Shown: positions 12,041 to 24,835 of the stretch, in pieces | Layout: every line of letters starts with the position of its first letter | How positions within the stretch are numbered: the first letter of the stretch is position 1 | Source of the DNA: Sabellastarte sp. h YS-2021 | Lineage: Eukaryota > Annelida > Polychaeta > Sabellida > Sabellidae | DNA: 64,000 bases | NCBI GenBank assembly: GCA_964017235.1 | Contig: OZ024933.1 | Span: forward strand, 56,712,255-56,776,254 | Reading direction: 5' to 3' | Notes under the pieces: model-generated | The model's input: only the letters and a program-made list of their open reading frames with translations | Told to the model about the DNA's origin: nothing | The model's database searches: none | Position numbers and translations under genes: made by a program

Positions 12041-13195
12041 TGGTCAGTTGAAATAGACGCCAAAGGATTTTAAACAATGCTGCTAGACTAATCACGCTTA
12101 ATTCTAAATCAGTCGTATAATTGATATTTCCTGTAAGCTTCCCTGGTTTGTTAAACAACATAGAATTTATTTTAGCTTCAAAATATTTTGATAACCAATG
12201 TGTTGGACACTATACACCAGTAAGGCTATGTCTAATAATAGAGAGATCTTTAATGGAGATTTTTTTCTAATAAGTGTGAGTATTTGGTAGTATTGTAACA
12301 ATTCTAGCAAGTCTGTTTTGGGCACATTGCAGCTAACACAGATCAACAACAGAGAGACCCCTAAGCAAGGAATAACAGTAGTCAAGTCTACTACCAACCA
12401 GAGCATTTGCAGCCATAAGAGCAGCACCATTTGTGAGACACCCTTTGAGATGCTTGAGAGGTTCTCAGTGGCCTAGATTAGCAAGTTTGGAGTCTAATCA
12501 CAGGCTGTCACTTATGTGTGGTTCGAGTCCCATATGTGGCAAAATTTTGAGAGCATTGTCCCAATATGACACTGGCCGTTGAAGGGGGCGTAAAATCCCA
12601 ACTTTGACTTTGAGATACTTGAGATCACAGATTTGAGCAATGCAAGGCTGATAGGTGTTCCAAATATGCCTTAAGAATGCAAATCTAAGTCAAACCACAT
12701 ACCAAGGTTCCTGACTACCTCAGCTGGAGAGAGGAAATTACCATGTTTTTCATGTTGGATGATTAAGCCCATAAGAATGAATGCATTTTTACATCATCTA
12801 AGTATCTAAATAGGCCAGACCAGAACTATACCATCAGCACCAAATCAAGTACTCGGTCAATCTAGGAGCATGTCATGTTCAATGGTATCAAATGCTGCAG
12901 ATTGGTCAAGTAGCACAACAGCATCTTAATCAACAATAAACCAGTTTCATTTGAGTGAGCTGACTGAGATTCTCAGTCGATTAGAGGTGACTCAGTCATT
13001 TAACTGGAATGTGACCACCCACTCCAAAAGTTCGGAGATGAAACACAAGCCTGACACAGGTCCGTAGTTCTTGAATTCATCAGGTTGTAATGAGGCCTTT
13101 TGATCAGTGAAGTGGCAATAGTTTGTTTTGAAACCAGCTGGAACAATACCTACGGACATGGACCAATCCAAAAGTTTAGTTACTGAAAGCAAAAT
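12040..13195 (-). pseudogene. Decayed CR1/L2-like LINE fragment (RT), split by a SINE
   Basis: On the minus strand three pieces of one LINE pol are visible. About 13190-12992 reads like the region before the RT core (KNYGPVSGLCFISELLEWVV resembles the 'nyRPVSnL.f.SKllE' motif). About 12950-12880 carries DQSAAFDTIEHDMLL, the first RT catalytic region. About 12440-12300 carries the post-RT block ANALVGSRLDYC in mixed frames. The same blocks occur in better condition at 43466-44570. Many stops and shifts mean it is dead. A family C SINE (12460-12608) has inserted into it, with target duplication. Confidence 0.75.
12460..12608 (+). repeat. tRNA-like SINE, family C, with target-site duplication
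   Basis: The copy contains AGTGGCCTAGATTAGCAAG, AATCACAGGCTGTCAC, box B (GTGGTTCGAGTCCC) and GGGCGTAAAATCCCAACTTT. It is flanked by TTTGAGATGCTTGAGA (12444-12459) and TTTGAGATACTTGAGA (12609-12624), a 16-bp duplication with one mismatch. This fits target-primed reverse transcription and fixes the element's ends. Confidence 0.85.
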
Positions 13196-14384
13196 AATGT
13201 TTAGGCACTGTTTATACCACTTGCTAAATGTTCTGAGTTTTGTTTTTGTTTTCTATTTTCTTCTAAATATTGAGGCAATACACAAATCATTGAGGCCTCT
13301 ACAATTTGTCTTTTATGTGGGTACTTTCAGAATGATGTATGGTCTACTGTTATTTTGTCAGTTTTCATTAATGATATGCTCATACCAGTGGGGAAATTAC
13401 TTTCTTAGGCGTAAAACAACACACTTTTTTGGTATTTGTGCAGTCATACCAATATTTCATTAGTATTTAATGTAAAAAGCATTTAGGTAAGTTAACACTA
13501 TCTTAGGTAGACGATGTTAGTGCTAATAGTGAAGATTTATTGCTAATGTTCCAATCCTTGGAGACAAAGACAAAAAATCTACCATTTTACAGTGTAGAAT
13601 TTCTATATCTATAAATGGTGGATATGCACGTGAATATATTATGTTGTAAGAAACTATAGTATTTTAACAGGGAAAACAATGGATGAATGGCAACTCTAAA
13701 GATATTTTTAAATTAACCGTCACATGCATCGGCTCTTCACAAGTTGTAATCTCCTCCACATGGCAATTATTTCTGCTTGGTCGAGACAATCAAAACAAAA
13801 GCCTGTCGCTGATTGATTACATTGTTACCATATCCATTGTATGGGGGACAGAATGTGACACTGATATATTGAAGCAATCAGCAAGGCAACTGCAGTAAGA
13901 AACACAAATAACTATATTTCCGTGTCTGGACTGAGAAATGGACTTTCTGAAATAAAAAAGAATGCCTCACCTCAGTGTAAATGTAATTTTTGCACGATGC
14001 GCAGTTATGTACTGTCACATATGATCACATGACGTCCTGAACTATGACATAACAAAACATGAGATCATGTTTTGTACCGGTAATTAAATAGTACCAAAGA
14101 TGAAAAGGGCATATTAATTAGGTAGTTTTATCGCTGGTAAAAATGCCAACAGCAATATTTTCGGGGATAAACTTCTCTGCATGAATAAAATCAAGAGTCA
14201 TTGGTTGTGTCCCAGTTTAAAATTTTTTTTATTATTTTATTCTTTTTATTTAATTTTATTTGTTTATTTATTTGCTTATTTTTTGCAATTGGCTCCATGG
14301 TATCAGGTTGTGTTAAAAGTATATCGATTTAATACATTTGCTCGCCCATATCTCTTGAACAACCAGTAAATGTTGATTATTGAC
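13196..14384. other. Gene-free DNA
   Basis: The frame at 13128-13463 (111 residues) partly overlaps the LINE fragment in the opposite sense and has no recognisable domain. The frame at 14181-14369 is a T-rich artefact. I do not call either as a gene. Confidence 0.5.
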
Positions 14385-14520
14385 CTCCAACAGGAAGGTA
14401 TATGTAACTATTTGTTTGTTTGTGTAATAATTCAAAAAGGTTTTGGAGGATTTTAAAGGACATTAATTTCTTATGATGAGCCGGAATCTTGTCTGGATCT
14501 GAGATTTTTCAAAAAGGGAT
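14385..14520 (+). repeat. Fragment of the GGATC-rich interspersed repeat
   Basis: It contains CCTCCAACAGGAAGGTATAT, ATTTGTTTGTTTGTG and GTCTGGATCTGAGATTTTTC, in the order seen in other copies (25385-25570, 57735-57955, 58845-58900). Confidence 0.5.
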
Positions 14521-14713
14521 TTTTTATCATTGCACTCGTAAGCCACAGTGGGGGTTTGAGCCTTTTTACACCAAACCAGCAGGTTTATTGGAAATAAATT
14601 ATAGTCTGCTTCCATTCGAATGCATAAAGTTCTACAATTTTTAATAACATCAACTCACTTCTTTATCAGGGCTGCTTGCGTTGTAGCATTTTATTTCCAT
14701 TCAGCAACTTTTA

Positions 14714-16147
14714 TTATATAGATAATGGCCAAGTGGCGCTCCATAATGTAAACTTAATGGCCTGAGGCCCTGAAAGGGCTGAAGAGGCATTAAGTTTACA
14801 TAATGGAAGCGCCACGAGGCAATTATCTATTATAAAACCCTGTAAATTAAAACCAATTTATTAATTCAATAATTTAACACCTTGTACCAAACGATCAACC
14901 TAGACAATCTCTGCAATGTTTTCTTGGGTGTGCATACCATATGGATCTTTCACTAAATTAGTTCTATGGTTGTTTTTGTAGTTCACAATAAACATTGTTT
15001 CACCATGTGTACCACTGGTTTGCCTTTATCGGAAAATATAATTTTGGATAAAGCTTGAAAACTTTTAATATAATTTGACTACCACAAAATTTAACCATGG
15101 ATAATAATCGATAAAATATGGATCTGTGACTTACAGAAAGCACTTTCCAGAAAAAATTTGACTGCTTATTTAACAATGCTGTGGATAATTTGTTGTGGTA
15201 AGTGTTTCATGTTACTTTATTCATCTGTGCTTATTTTAAGATAATAAGCTATTATTTTTGTATTTCAGGCATTGAAAGTACTAGAAACTGGAGAATTACT
15301 TACTTGTTTTTTTGTGTTGAAGTTTTTGGGTTTCTCAAGATTTTTATTTTGTGTGCTTCTTTGTCTCTTAATTTGGAATCAAGGAAAAATGCCTCCTGGA
15401 AAGACTGTCTCCTGGAAAAAAAGCCTCATAGAAAGAATGCCTACTCCACATTTTGTATTTTAGTAATACCTCCTATAAAAATTAATCCACAACATTAAGA
15501 ACAAAAAACTGTAATAAGGTAAATTAAAATTTTTGTTTTGAACTTAAACACATCGAAAATTTACATCAAATTTAAACCCAGTAATCCATTTCAGTACTGC
15601 ATTTTTGCACTACATTTTTTTTTCTCATTTTACTTGAGTAAATGTTGAGGAACTAAAAACACTCCTTTTAATATAGTATGCTGGGCTAGATTTTCACAGT
15701 AAGTTTGTTTGAAAGTTAGCTGCTCCTTCGTTTAAGTTCACAGAAGATTATTGTAAAGTCAGATTGTAAAGAAAGGCAAGGAATTAAAAAATATCCAACT
15801 TTATAAATTAAATTGCTTGTTTTGTATTTGTCAAGAGGTATGTTTTCAAGGTAGCATTTTTCCATGAGGTATTTTTCTATGAACTCTGAATGTCATTCAG
15901 AATTGAAGAAACTTTGTAAATGTACCCACTAAACTAATTAATATGAAAGAAGTTGTGAAAACATTTCAATATTGAATGCATTCTGCTGAGGATGACTGGC
16001 AAATACTAAGTACCCTTTTGTTCTTGGCAGACTGGCCATTGAACTAAACCACAATCCACTGTTAGAAAATAATGTAATGTTAACTCTCCATTATGCAAAA
16101 ATAATGGAGAGTTGAGACAATGGAAGGATCGCCCTTCTGGGTTTTAT
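14714..16147. repeat. 1.4-kb interspersed repeat R1, copy 1
   Basis: This segment is repeated, nearly identical over most of its length, at 32349-33879 in the same orientation. It begins TATATAGATAATGGCCAAGT, and its first 120 bases form a hairpin: GGCGCTCCATAATGTAAACT pairs with AGTTTACATAATGGAAGCGC. Its right end holds a second small inverted repeat (AACTCTCCATTA / TAATGGAGAGTT) and finishes near GGGTTTTAT. It has no recognised domain; frames at 15202-15498 differ between copies. A non-autonomous DNA element or a segmental duplication are both possible. Confidence 0.75.
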
Positions 16148-18280
16148 CATTGATGAATTACCAAGCAGGAATGAATTAGTAGATAAGACTGACATACACT
16201 TCTGTAATTGTCCTGTATGTCCTGTGTTTATGTATTGTTATTCATCTACAGTAATGTGAGAACAAATTCAAAAGATGTATGGACCAACATACCATGAATA
16301 ACAGTGTGATATAGCTAAAGCCTGTATTTTGTAAATTCAGTGTTATATGCAAATACTGAAGGATGTAAAATGTAAGCAAGTGGTAAAAGTACACCCAACT
16401 TGATAGTCAAAGCTGATGAAATAAATGGAATTTGTATTACATTACATTCCAGACAGACCCTTGGCACACAGTGTGATGTAGACAGCTCAGGTTTGCCTGT
16501 TACATATCTAATACGACTGTTCCATTGGTATGATTGATTAATCTTACTACATACTATTAGCTGATAAAAAATGTTTCCCAACTTACTGAAGTTGGTCTTA
16601 GAATAAGGTAAGTGAATACAATTTAGGATACTTTTGAATTTATTTGTACAATTTCCTTATATTTTAGGTCAACCTATGAACAAACTGCATAACATTGTAA
16701 AATACTTAAAAATGCTAAAAAAGCTCCTTATGTTCTTTGTCATATGTGTACTATCCACTCCCGAACCCTGACTTATCAAACCTTATGTATAGTACTAAAA
16801 ATGACATGCATTGAACCTTAAATTATCTCTAAGTTAAATATTTAGCACTTGTATCTGGTTCATGAGGCCAGCATGAGGCCAGTATCTCACTTCTTTTCCT
16901 GATACAAATGTATAATTACATACATCACAATTGGTTTCTCAATTGTGAGAGCATGTTATGGTAGTTGAAGGGAAACGTGAAGTATTGCAAAAAAAAAAAC
17001 CACCTAAATCTGAAGATGTTGCATGCGTTTATCTGATATTTTTGTACATTTGGTTACTTTTATAGTTATTTTATTGAGAGGAAACTGCCATGTTTTGGTC
17101 TCACGAGTTTCACTTCCTGCCAGTGGCATATTCGTGTTGTGGCTGTTCAAACATGCATCTTTATTGGAATGCCAGGATCAAAAGGGGCGTTTATATGGAT
17201 AAATATGGTAGTTAATGTACTAACTCTACTGTAGTTCTTATACTATTATCATGATTTACAAATTAAATTGTATTATTATTATTACTACTAATAATAAACA
17301 TGGTGATTACTTAACACAGGATTCTCATTTGCTGTAACTACTCTCCTGACCTGATTGAGTAAAAAAACATTGTGTCATTATGACTACTCTCGGAACTACA
17401 TTATCATCAGGGCGGTCGGATGGACAAACTGTGACTGTGGAACAGGGATTAGTAGAACATTCTTTGTTGCAGGTTTTGTATTCTTTTAGCCGAGTATCAC
17501 AGCTCAATTTCCTGAGATAGCTGTCTAATTACTTATTGACCTGGACCTGTCTGTATTTATATCTGACTAATGACAAGCTCATTGGAATAACCGATTTTTT
17601 TATCTTGTTCTATCAGTAGGAGGGTAGAAACATGTCTCGACTGCAATCGATTGCACCTGTTTAGCAGAAAAAAAGTACTGTAAAGATATTAATGGTTAAA
17701 GTGAGATCAAGAGAAATTAAGTAAATATTTAAAAATTTGATTAAATGAGTGCTTACAAAATTAAGTAACTTTTTCACCCTAAATTTGAATAAATATTGAA
17801 GTAACAAATATCTACAGCGGATTGGTTGAAATAAAAACTATATTTGTGTTTTGTTATGGTATGTGTTATTGTCACTATTTTATAAATCAATGACACAGTA
17901 ATATTTTATTGTTATCAAAGATCCAGAAATTAATGAAACTTACATTATATTAAATTTCAGAATATTTTCTCACAGTAGGATATTGCCAGCCTTGTTTGGC
18001 TCACGTTTATCTGATGCACAATGTCGTGTAAGACAGTGTGTTTTTACCTCAACATGAAAACTGTCTAATTACCCATTGATCTAAAACTGTCTGATTTTAT
18101 GTCTGTCCAGTGAGAGACAACACACTTTATTTCGCGATAATAGTGTTACTATAAATTTCTTACTATAATATCATTTCGATTTCTTTGCAGGGAAACAAAG
18201 CAGATGTTTCTTTATGTTTTGTACACTTTAGGCATGTACCTTTACCAGCTTAAGCTATACTATACTATACTATATTTAAC
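16148..18280. other. Mostly gene-free DNA with one Cys-rich frame
   Basis: No confident gene. The minus frame at 17325-17507 contains closely spaced cysteines (see findings). A stretch at 17512-17580 resembles 18055-18120: both contain ACTGTCTAATTAC or a close variant, then CTGTCTG. This implies a local duplication. TATAC units at 18256-18275 form a short microsatellite. Confidence 0.4.
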
Positions 18281-18282
18281 CC

Positions 18283-18540
18283 AACCGACTGTACAAGTAC
18301 AGCCCAGGCTCTCCAGTAACTGATACTCCCCTAAACTGAAAGACAGAGGGCTAAGGATGAGCATTTATCAATGTCCTTGAGGTTCTATAGCCTGCCACTA
18401 TGGATAGGACCCAATGACAGTGGATCGCCATTTTAAGTGGTTATCTGAGCCACTATGTATCTGCCTGTACCTTGGTTTAAACCCACGTCCTCTGTGTTCC
18501 TAAGCAAGTGCATTACCCACTAGGCAAAAGTGGTAGATTG
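18283..18540 (-). repeat. tRNA-like SINE, family A, minus strand
   Basis: On the minus strand: box A region TTTGCCTAGTGGGTAATGCA, box B (GTGGGTTTAAACC), then CAGGCAGATACATAGTGGCT, AAAATGGCG, ATTGGGTCCTATCC and a body ending near CAGTCGG. The same order is at 46630 (plus), 27995 (minus) and 35970 (minus). Confidence 0.8.
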
Positions 18541-18544
18541 GAAC

Positions 18545-21500
18545 ATTTGTTGACACAATAATTGGAGCTCTAACCAAAAATCATGGTATCATATGAATAG
18601 GCTACAGATAACAGTAAGAATAAACAAATAGTCAACTTTTCATGGGAATGGTTGATTTATACAAATAATTCTTTAGATATACATTTTGCTTCTGAAAGCA
18701 GTGATATAAAATAAACTCCTTTACCTAGAATTGGTCACAGAAAGATTAAATATGAGTTCTATGTTAGATCAAGCCCCACATGCTTTAACAAAATGATGTA
18801 AACTCCAACCGGAAGTGTTTTCTGTAAACAGTCAGACAATTAATAAACAAACATAATTAAATGATCTTACAACGTCCTTTGCAAATGTTGTAAATCAGGC
18901 TAATTCTAACTTTCCTCCAAGATCTATAATACCTTTTATCCAAAGCAGTTTGCATCTGTTGGAAAGTGTTGGGTTGTTCTGTTTCTAGTTTATGTATTTA
19001 GCTATGTATTTAGTTATTGCAACATTTTGTCAGCTTGGTTTTGTATACGTATAAATAATTCACCATTGTGACTGCACAAACCTGCTCTCCTACAAAGATT
19101 TTGAATAGTTCACAGTTTCTATGCATCCAACCTAATGGTAACTTATGCCCATAGACTCTCTCCAAGAGAAAAATTAAACAAAATGATAAGGATAAAATAA
19201 CCAGAATGACATATGTTTTTAAATTTTATCCCAAAGAGAAGAGAGTTCTGTCTTTAGTAGCCCATATTCAAGTTTATTATCCATCAAGCATTGTGTTTGG
19301 ATTAAATACTATGGAATGTCTTTGTTATTCACGGCGCCCCATACTATGGATATATTTAGTCGATTTCATGTGAACAGGTGCCCCTTTTTCTTCAAAATTT
19401 TTAGATTAAGTAAGTGACAAAATGTTTTATGTGTATATATAATGGAAAAATATTATGTTGCTTTAAAAACCATGCAGAAATGACTGAAAATTAAAGTTAA
19501 TACTGAAGTTTTTTTATTTATTAATGCCCCTTATTATGGATATGTTTTAGAGCCCATTTTCTGCATTCCTTTGGTAAATAAGGACTTGTTTACTTATTAA
19601 TGAAGCATGCGTAAGTGAAGATAAAAACCCTCTATGCTCATATTTAACAATTAATTTGAGGTCATTTTCTATTGCATGCAATTCACAATAACTTATTACT
19701 GATCTATGATGAATAAATTGTACGCCCATCTTAAACAATTATAATGCATAAATTTCTCTACGTGTTTAAAAATTTAAAATGCAACATAAATTGACAGGAA
19801 CACTTTACTAAATCTCCTATTGCTTGTTGCATTTGCATATGTGGAAATATTTGAGTAGATCAATATGTTTATGGCATGTAATCTTATCCATTAGGGCTAT
19901 GGCATGTTTCTACTGCTTGTTGTTCACTGTAAAATCACTGTGCTACCCTTTCTACCCTTTGATTATGTTCATAGACCTAATTTGTCTTTTTATACATTTT
20001 TTACTACTCCAATTATTGTCATTCAAAGGCCCATGCTTGCTTACGTAGTGAAGTGGGTTTTTTTTCAGTTTTTACCATTTTCACTTTCCACACAGAAAGA
20101 AAATTGAAATTCCTCCACGTCTGCAGGATAAAAAAAGAAATTTTGCATAGGAAGTCAAAGCAAAATATATTTGGATTATAATTATTGGAAATAATTTCAT
20201 TTTTGAAACAACTGTATGTCAATGATCTAATCTTTTCAAATTTTTAACAAAAGTTTTCTCATTGTTCATTAACGTAAAAAATGGGGTCTCATTGATAAGT
20301 TTTCCACGCTGAGATAAAATTCACTTCCTTATGCCTAAACTGTGGTTTTCAGAATGCTGTTCACTTTTAAAGCTCATTTGAAGAATGTTTCCTCGTCACA
20401 TCACATAACCAGACAATCTCCATTCATCTTTTCCCTTAGAGGATGATTACAATTTGGTGTAGTAAATCATTTTTGTTTTTACTTCAAAGAAGATCTGGTC
20501 ATCAGTAAAGTACATCACAGAATCATGGTTTGCTGATTGATAGTTAGAAACATCTTTTAAAGTTATAGCATAGCTATTGATGTCTAAAGCAGTTTGGTTT
20601 ATTTTTGAATTACACAATGGGTATAGCTGTATCTCCTACCACGCAGAAATGGTGCAACAGAAGATTCTCATAAGAGGCCATATTGAGGTGTTTTCCTTAT
20701 CTGAATACACCACTTTTTCTACATTTGGCTGTTATGTGCTGATAAGCAGGATGTAATAAATCACTGTCATCTTATGTGGACTTATTCTGTTGTTGTGGTG
20801 ATTTTTTTCTTGCCAAAATGTCATTCACATTCAGGTTGATTTATCCTGAAAGAGGAAGGCCTCCTAAGAATTTTTTTGCAGCTTATTTATTATCGCTGTC
20901 ACCATTTAAAGAAAGGTGACTATTCTCCCAAACATTCATCTAGTTTATCAGTACTTTATGTAGTGTTAGCCTATTTCAGAAATAATAAAAATATAAAATA
21001 ATAGAAGTATTTGTACATTGCAAAATTGATGAAGATCCTCTAATCACTTGGGGTGTTCTGGGCACCCCAGAAGTCAGACCTGCCCCAATGGCATTTTTGG
21101 TATGTATCACCTTAAAGTGAAACATAAAGGGACCAGTCTAAGGTTGCCACTAACCAAGTGACCTAAGGTTACTAAGCAATGCTATAAACAAGTAACCCCA
21201 TTGGGGTCCTCCCTGTTTTATAATTTTACATCCTTGAACCCTAATTCTTAAACTTTGGTGTCACATTGAATTTGACTTTGGAGGGAACACATGTAGAAAA
21301 AGTTTTACTTTCAAGCTTTTAGTTTTTTATTTTCTTTGTTATTTTAGGCTTTTAATTTGTATAAAGTGTATATATTGAACGGTCATTTATCTGCAACAAG
21401 TGTTTTAAGCCTATGCTATTATGCAGGAATATTGTGTGTGACAATGGAAATCTAGAACTGAACTGTGTGACACGTCAAGTTTCTGACGCCAGGAGATTCT

Positions 21501-21640
21501 TAGTCATCTTGTCAACCTCAGGCTTTTGTGTTCTGCACATGAGGGACGGTCTACCCTATATTAATTTTTGTGCATTTTTATGCTAATTTTGGCCGAGTTT
21601 TATACAATTTGTCCCTGATTAAGCCTGAATTTGCCAAGAG
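18545..21640. other. Gene-free DNA
   Basis: No gene recognised. AT-rich, with a short relative of the family H left flank near 19540-19610 (TTTTCTGCATTCCTTTGGTA). Frames at 19824-20222 overlap on both strands and look like chance. Confidence 0.5.
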
Positions 21641-21652
21641 TGCTTGTGAATC

Positions 21653-22058
21653 ATGCTTGTTCAATGGGAAATGTTGATGTGTCCGTTAAAAGAAAGGTTT
21701 CATAGCCCCCATGAGCCCATTTTGGATGGGGTCAGTAGGCAGAGAGTAACATATGATAACTTGTCCCTCACCCAGTGGGTGCAGGGTTTTTGTAAAAATA
21801 TATTTGAACAAAAATCCTCTGATAGAAGAGAGATAATGGTTTCCTATCTGGGTGATCTCATGGAAGTCGCCAAAGGCAGCACATGCTGTGCTGCTGTGTG
21901 AGATGGAGTGGGGTTCCCTTCAGTGGGAAGACTTGGATCACATTGATCGCATCCGTAGTGCCCATGCTCAGAAACATGTGTCAGGTAGGTCGGGGTGGGC
22001 CAAGCCATCAGATCACTCAGGTAGGAAGCTATGGTATTGTAAAAATTACCAATTTTGA
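21653..22058 (+). pseudogene. Ngaro-1 Gag remnant
   Basis: The first frame (21653-21901) has VTYDNLSLTQWVQGF, matching VSYDNLSMAQWIAGF of Ngaro-2 and the YDDMSLQQWAAGQ block of Ngaro-3. Near 21880 it shifts into the second frame (21852-22058), which continues AHAVLLCEMEWGSLQWE and HIDRIRSAHAQ, again matching Ngaro-2. The zinc-binding C-terminus is not intact. The break and missing tail show it cannot encode a working Gag. Confidence 0.8.
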
Positions 22059-22294
22059 ACTTGCACTCACTCATGTTACGACGAATCAAATTGGAAAATT
22101 CATAGACATATTTGCTCATTTTGTTTGGCTGGGGGCAGGCAGGTGGGGCATCCAGAAAAAGAATGCCCTCATAGGATGCAAGATTCAAAAAACGAACAGG
22201 CAGCTGCCCATCATTAGGGTGCAGCAGCTGCAGGGAAACTGGGTCTGGTGGCAGGGAAACACTTATCACTGAGGCCACAGGTGTCACTGGTGCA

Positions 22295-23233
22295 TTGCGT
22301 AATACTAGTGATGTGTCAGGTAATGTAGGTGATATCAGAGATAAAAAGGTGTACAAAACTAGGTTTTGTTATAATTTAAGAGTCGTCCCTTCAAAGGTTG
22401 ACGCCTTGTTAGCCAGAAGGCGTCAGAGATGTGAAGTATTGAGTTCTAATACTGTCAGGTCACGTGTGTTCAATAAGACAGCACAACAAGTCTGTGATAC
22501 CAGCTTAGGTGCTGGTCAGTGGGTGTCCAAGGTCACACACAATGGTGTCAGCTGTCCCAGCGTCCACTCCAACAGAGGCGTCATTCACGTCACCATTGGT
22601 AATGACACTGATGTACTCAAAATTCCATTCAAAATCCAGCAACAAACAAAACTCCTGGGTTTGAATCTGATGGTCCTGGGTTTGAATCTTTGACAGCTGG
22701 GTATGAATCTAGTGGACATGAAACTGAGCAGAATACTTCTAAGTATGTATCCCGGCACTTGGTGGTAGCAGAACCCACTGGTCATGGGTTTGAATCTTCC
22801 CAGGTGAATGACCTTGTTCCTTCCATGAACCAGGAAGGGACAGACTCTTGTGACCAGTACAAGTGCTCTGTAAGTGATCCCGATTTGAGCGTTCCAGAAA
22901 GTGTTGGTCCTGGGCATGGAAGAGAAGTTTGTAAACACCATTATTTTTGCAAATCAGGGTAATAAAGACCTGTCACAAGGTGTGAATATCCTTATTTTTA
23001 ATCACTGGCAACAGCAGTTTAATTTTGAGTTTGGTTTTGTTCCTCTGGGTAGTCAGTTAATGTCAAGTAATGCCACACTGTGTAATTCCCATGATTATTT
23101 ACCCATTGAAACGCACAAAATTGTCAAAGAAACTGGCAAACCAAATTTTCTCCAAGCTCGTTTACCTGGGACGTCACAACTAAATGTTGATAGATGGAAA
23201 ACTCTTTTGAAGTATTACTGAGACCAGCAACTG
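22295..23233 (+). pseudogene. Ngaro-1 Gag-Pol linker and RT amino-terminal region
   Basis: This is low-similarity linker sequence followed, in the frame 22901-23221, by HKIVKETGKPNFLQARL and LNVDRWKTLLKYY, the block that precedes RT in all three Ngaro copies (compare the NYQEARIP and MWEKYL blocks of Ngaro-3). An in-frame TGA at 23219-23221 interrupts the protein; the same frame then continues into the RT fingers. The repeated phrase GGTTTGAATC in 22660-22800 gives this linker a locally repetitive look. Confidence 0.6.
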
Positions 23234-24643
23234 TTGCAGTTGCTGCAGTTTGGGTTTCCACTTAATTTTAACAGGTGTTGCCCTCTAAAACATGAAGTTG
23301 GTAACCATAGCTCTGCTAATGAGTTCCCAGCAGATGACGCTTACATAGAGGAGGAATGCAAGTTTGGTGCCTTGTTGGGCCCATTTGACGTCAATCCCAT
23401 AGAAAATGCTCACAACTCACCATTCATGACCAGAAACAAGCTCAACTCAGATAGGCGTAGAGTTATTATTGACTTGAGTTGGCCCTTGGGGGCCTCAGTG
23501 AATTCTGGGATTGATAAAAACACATACCTTGATGCCCCGTTCATGTTGACGTTTCCCACTGTTGATGACATTACGTCAGAACTTAAACGCCTTGGGCGTG
23601 GTGCTCTTCTGTACAAGATAGACATAAGTCACACGTTCCATCACGACCTACTAGGTTTGCGTACTTTAATACGTGTGTTCCGTTCGGGACAAGGCACAGG
23701 AGCCAGATTTTTCAACATTTAAGTGATGCAGTGCATCACATAATGCATCAGAGGGGCTTCCGTGTCATTGATTACATTGATAACTATGTCGGATTTGGCG
23801 TGCCGAGCGTCGCACATGCGTCGTTTGTGTCATTATTTGACTTGATGAAAGATCTGAATCTCACCATTAGTGATAAGAAACTCATACCTCCAAGCACCCA
23901 AGTAGTTTGCCTTGGTGTTTTGATTGATACTGAAAGAGGCACAGTCTCCATCCCACCTGAGAAATTGTGTCAGATAAATGACATGGTCAAGGAATGGCTT
24001 ACAAAGAAAACATGCACTAAGCATCAGCTTCAATCTTTGCTTGGCTTGCTTCTGTACATTCACAAATGCATGAAACTGGCACGTGCCTTCTTAAATCGCA
24101 TGTTAGCACTTCTTAGATCTGGGCGTGACCTTAGGTGGTTTGGAAAATTTTTACTACTCTACAATGGGGTTTCCCTGCATGATCATAGTCCTGTTGATTT
24201 AACCTTGGAGCTAGATGCCTGTTTGACTGGGCTGGGAGGAAGGTGGAGCAACTTTGCGTATCATCTCCCCATAGTTCATGGCTTCATGAACTGGTCCATT
24301 GTTCACCTTGAAATGGTCAATATCTTGTTAGCCGTTAGATTGTTTCAGGTTCAATGGTCTGGTCGGAAGCTCCTTATCAGGTGTGACAATGAAGCTGGGG
24401 TGTCAGCACTTAGGTCTGGGAGGACTAGAGATCCCTGCCTTGGGGCTTGTGCCAGGAATATCTGGTATGTCTCGGCCCTGGCTGACATGGACCTTCATTA
24501 TGCCCATTAGGGGGCTGGACAATGGGGTGGCTGACCTGCTTTCTCGTTGGACTGGTAGTCCTAATGACACCAGTAAACTGTTGCCCCAGGTGCAGGACCC
24601 TGTTTGGATCCCAGTGAAAGAATTTGTTGGATATAGATCCTAA
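23234..24643 (+). pseudogene. Ngaro-1 reverse transcriptase and RNase H, inactive
   Basis: The frame 23234-23722 holds the RT fingers and palm start (RRVIIDLSWPLG; then LLYKIDISHTF with the first catalytic Asp). A deletion and shift near 23640-23730 removes the following palm. The frame 23731-24510 resumes at the active site but reads YIDN where active copies read YIDD, so one metal-binding Asp is lost. RNase H follows: LELDACLTGLGG, IVHLEMVNILLA, IRCDNEAGVSALRSG. The last part (GVADLLSRW) is in a third frame (24383-24643). At least three independent lesions mark it as dead. Confidence 0.85.
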
Positions 24644-24737
24644 ATTGTAAAGTGTCATTATTATTAAGATATCATCCCAAGCAGGGGCCTAACCATTATA
24701 TATATGCTAACAGTTACTATACTTTGATGTAGATAAT

Positions 24738-24835
24738 GTGGCTCTGAGGTGCTTGTCTCAAAGAGCAGCCTCCAGAACCCAGGCGGCCTTCAGACCTAAG
24801 ACAAGGCAAGCCTATATAATGCATATAATGCCCAT
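24738..24835 (+). pseudogene. Ngaro-1 tyrosine recombinase, amino-terminal stub
   Basis: CLSQRAASRTQAAFRPKTRQ and the residues after it match the first helices of the Ngaro-2 YR (YSKAARRMQLAFAESTRRSY). The similarity stops near 24835 and no catalytic residue remains. The longer frame to 24992 is unrelated after that point. Confidence 0.6.

Noticed and set aside
13128..13463. 111-residue plus-strand frame
   Set aside because: Partly antisense to a LINE fragment, otherwise T-rich hydrophobic composition; no motif.
15202..15498. 98-residue frame in repeat R1
   Set aside because: The second copy of R1 at 32.9-33.2 kb does not keep the frame, so there is no sign of selection.
21844..22356. 170-residue minus-strand frame across Ngaro-1 Gag
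   Set aside because: It lies antisense to recognisable Gag sequence and has no family resemblance.
22585..22941. 118-residue minus-strand frame
   Set aside because: Antisense to the Ngaro-1 linker, no recognisable domain.
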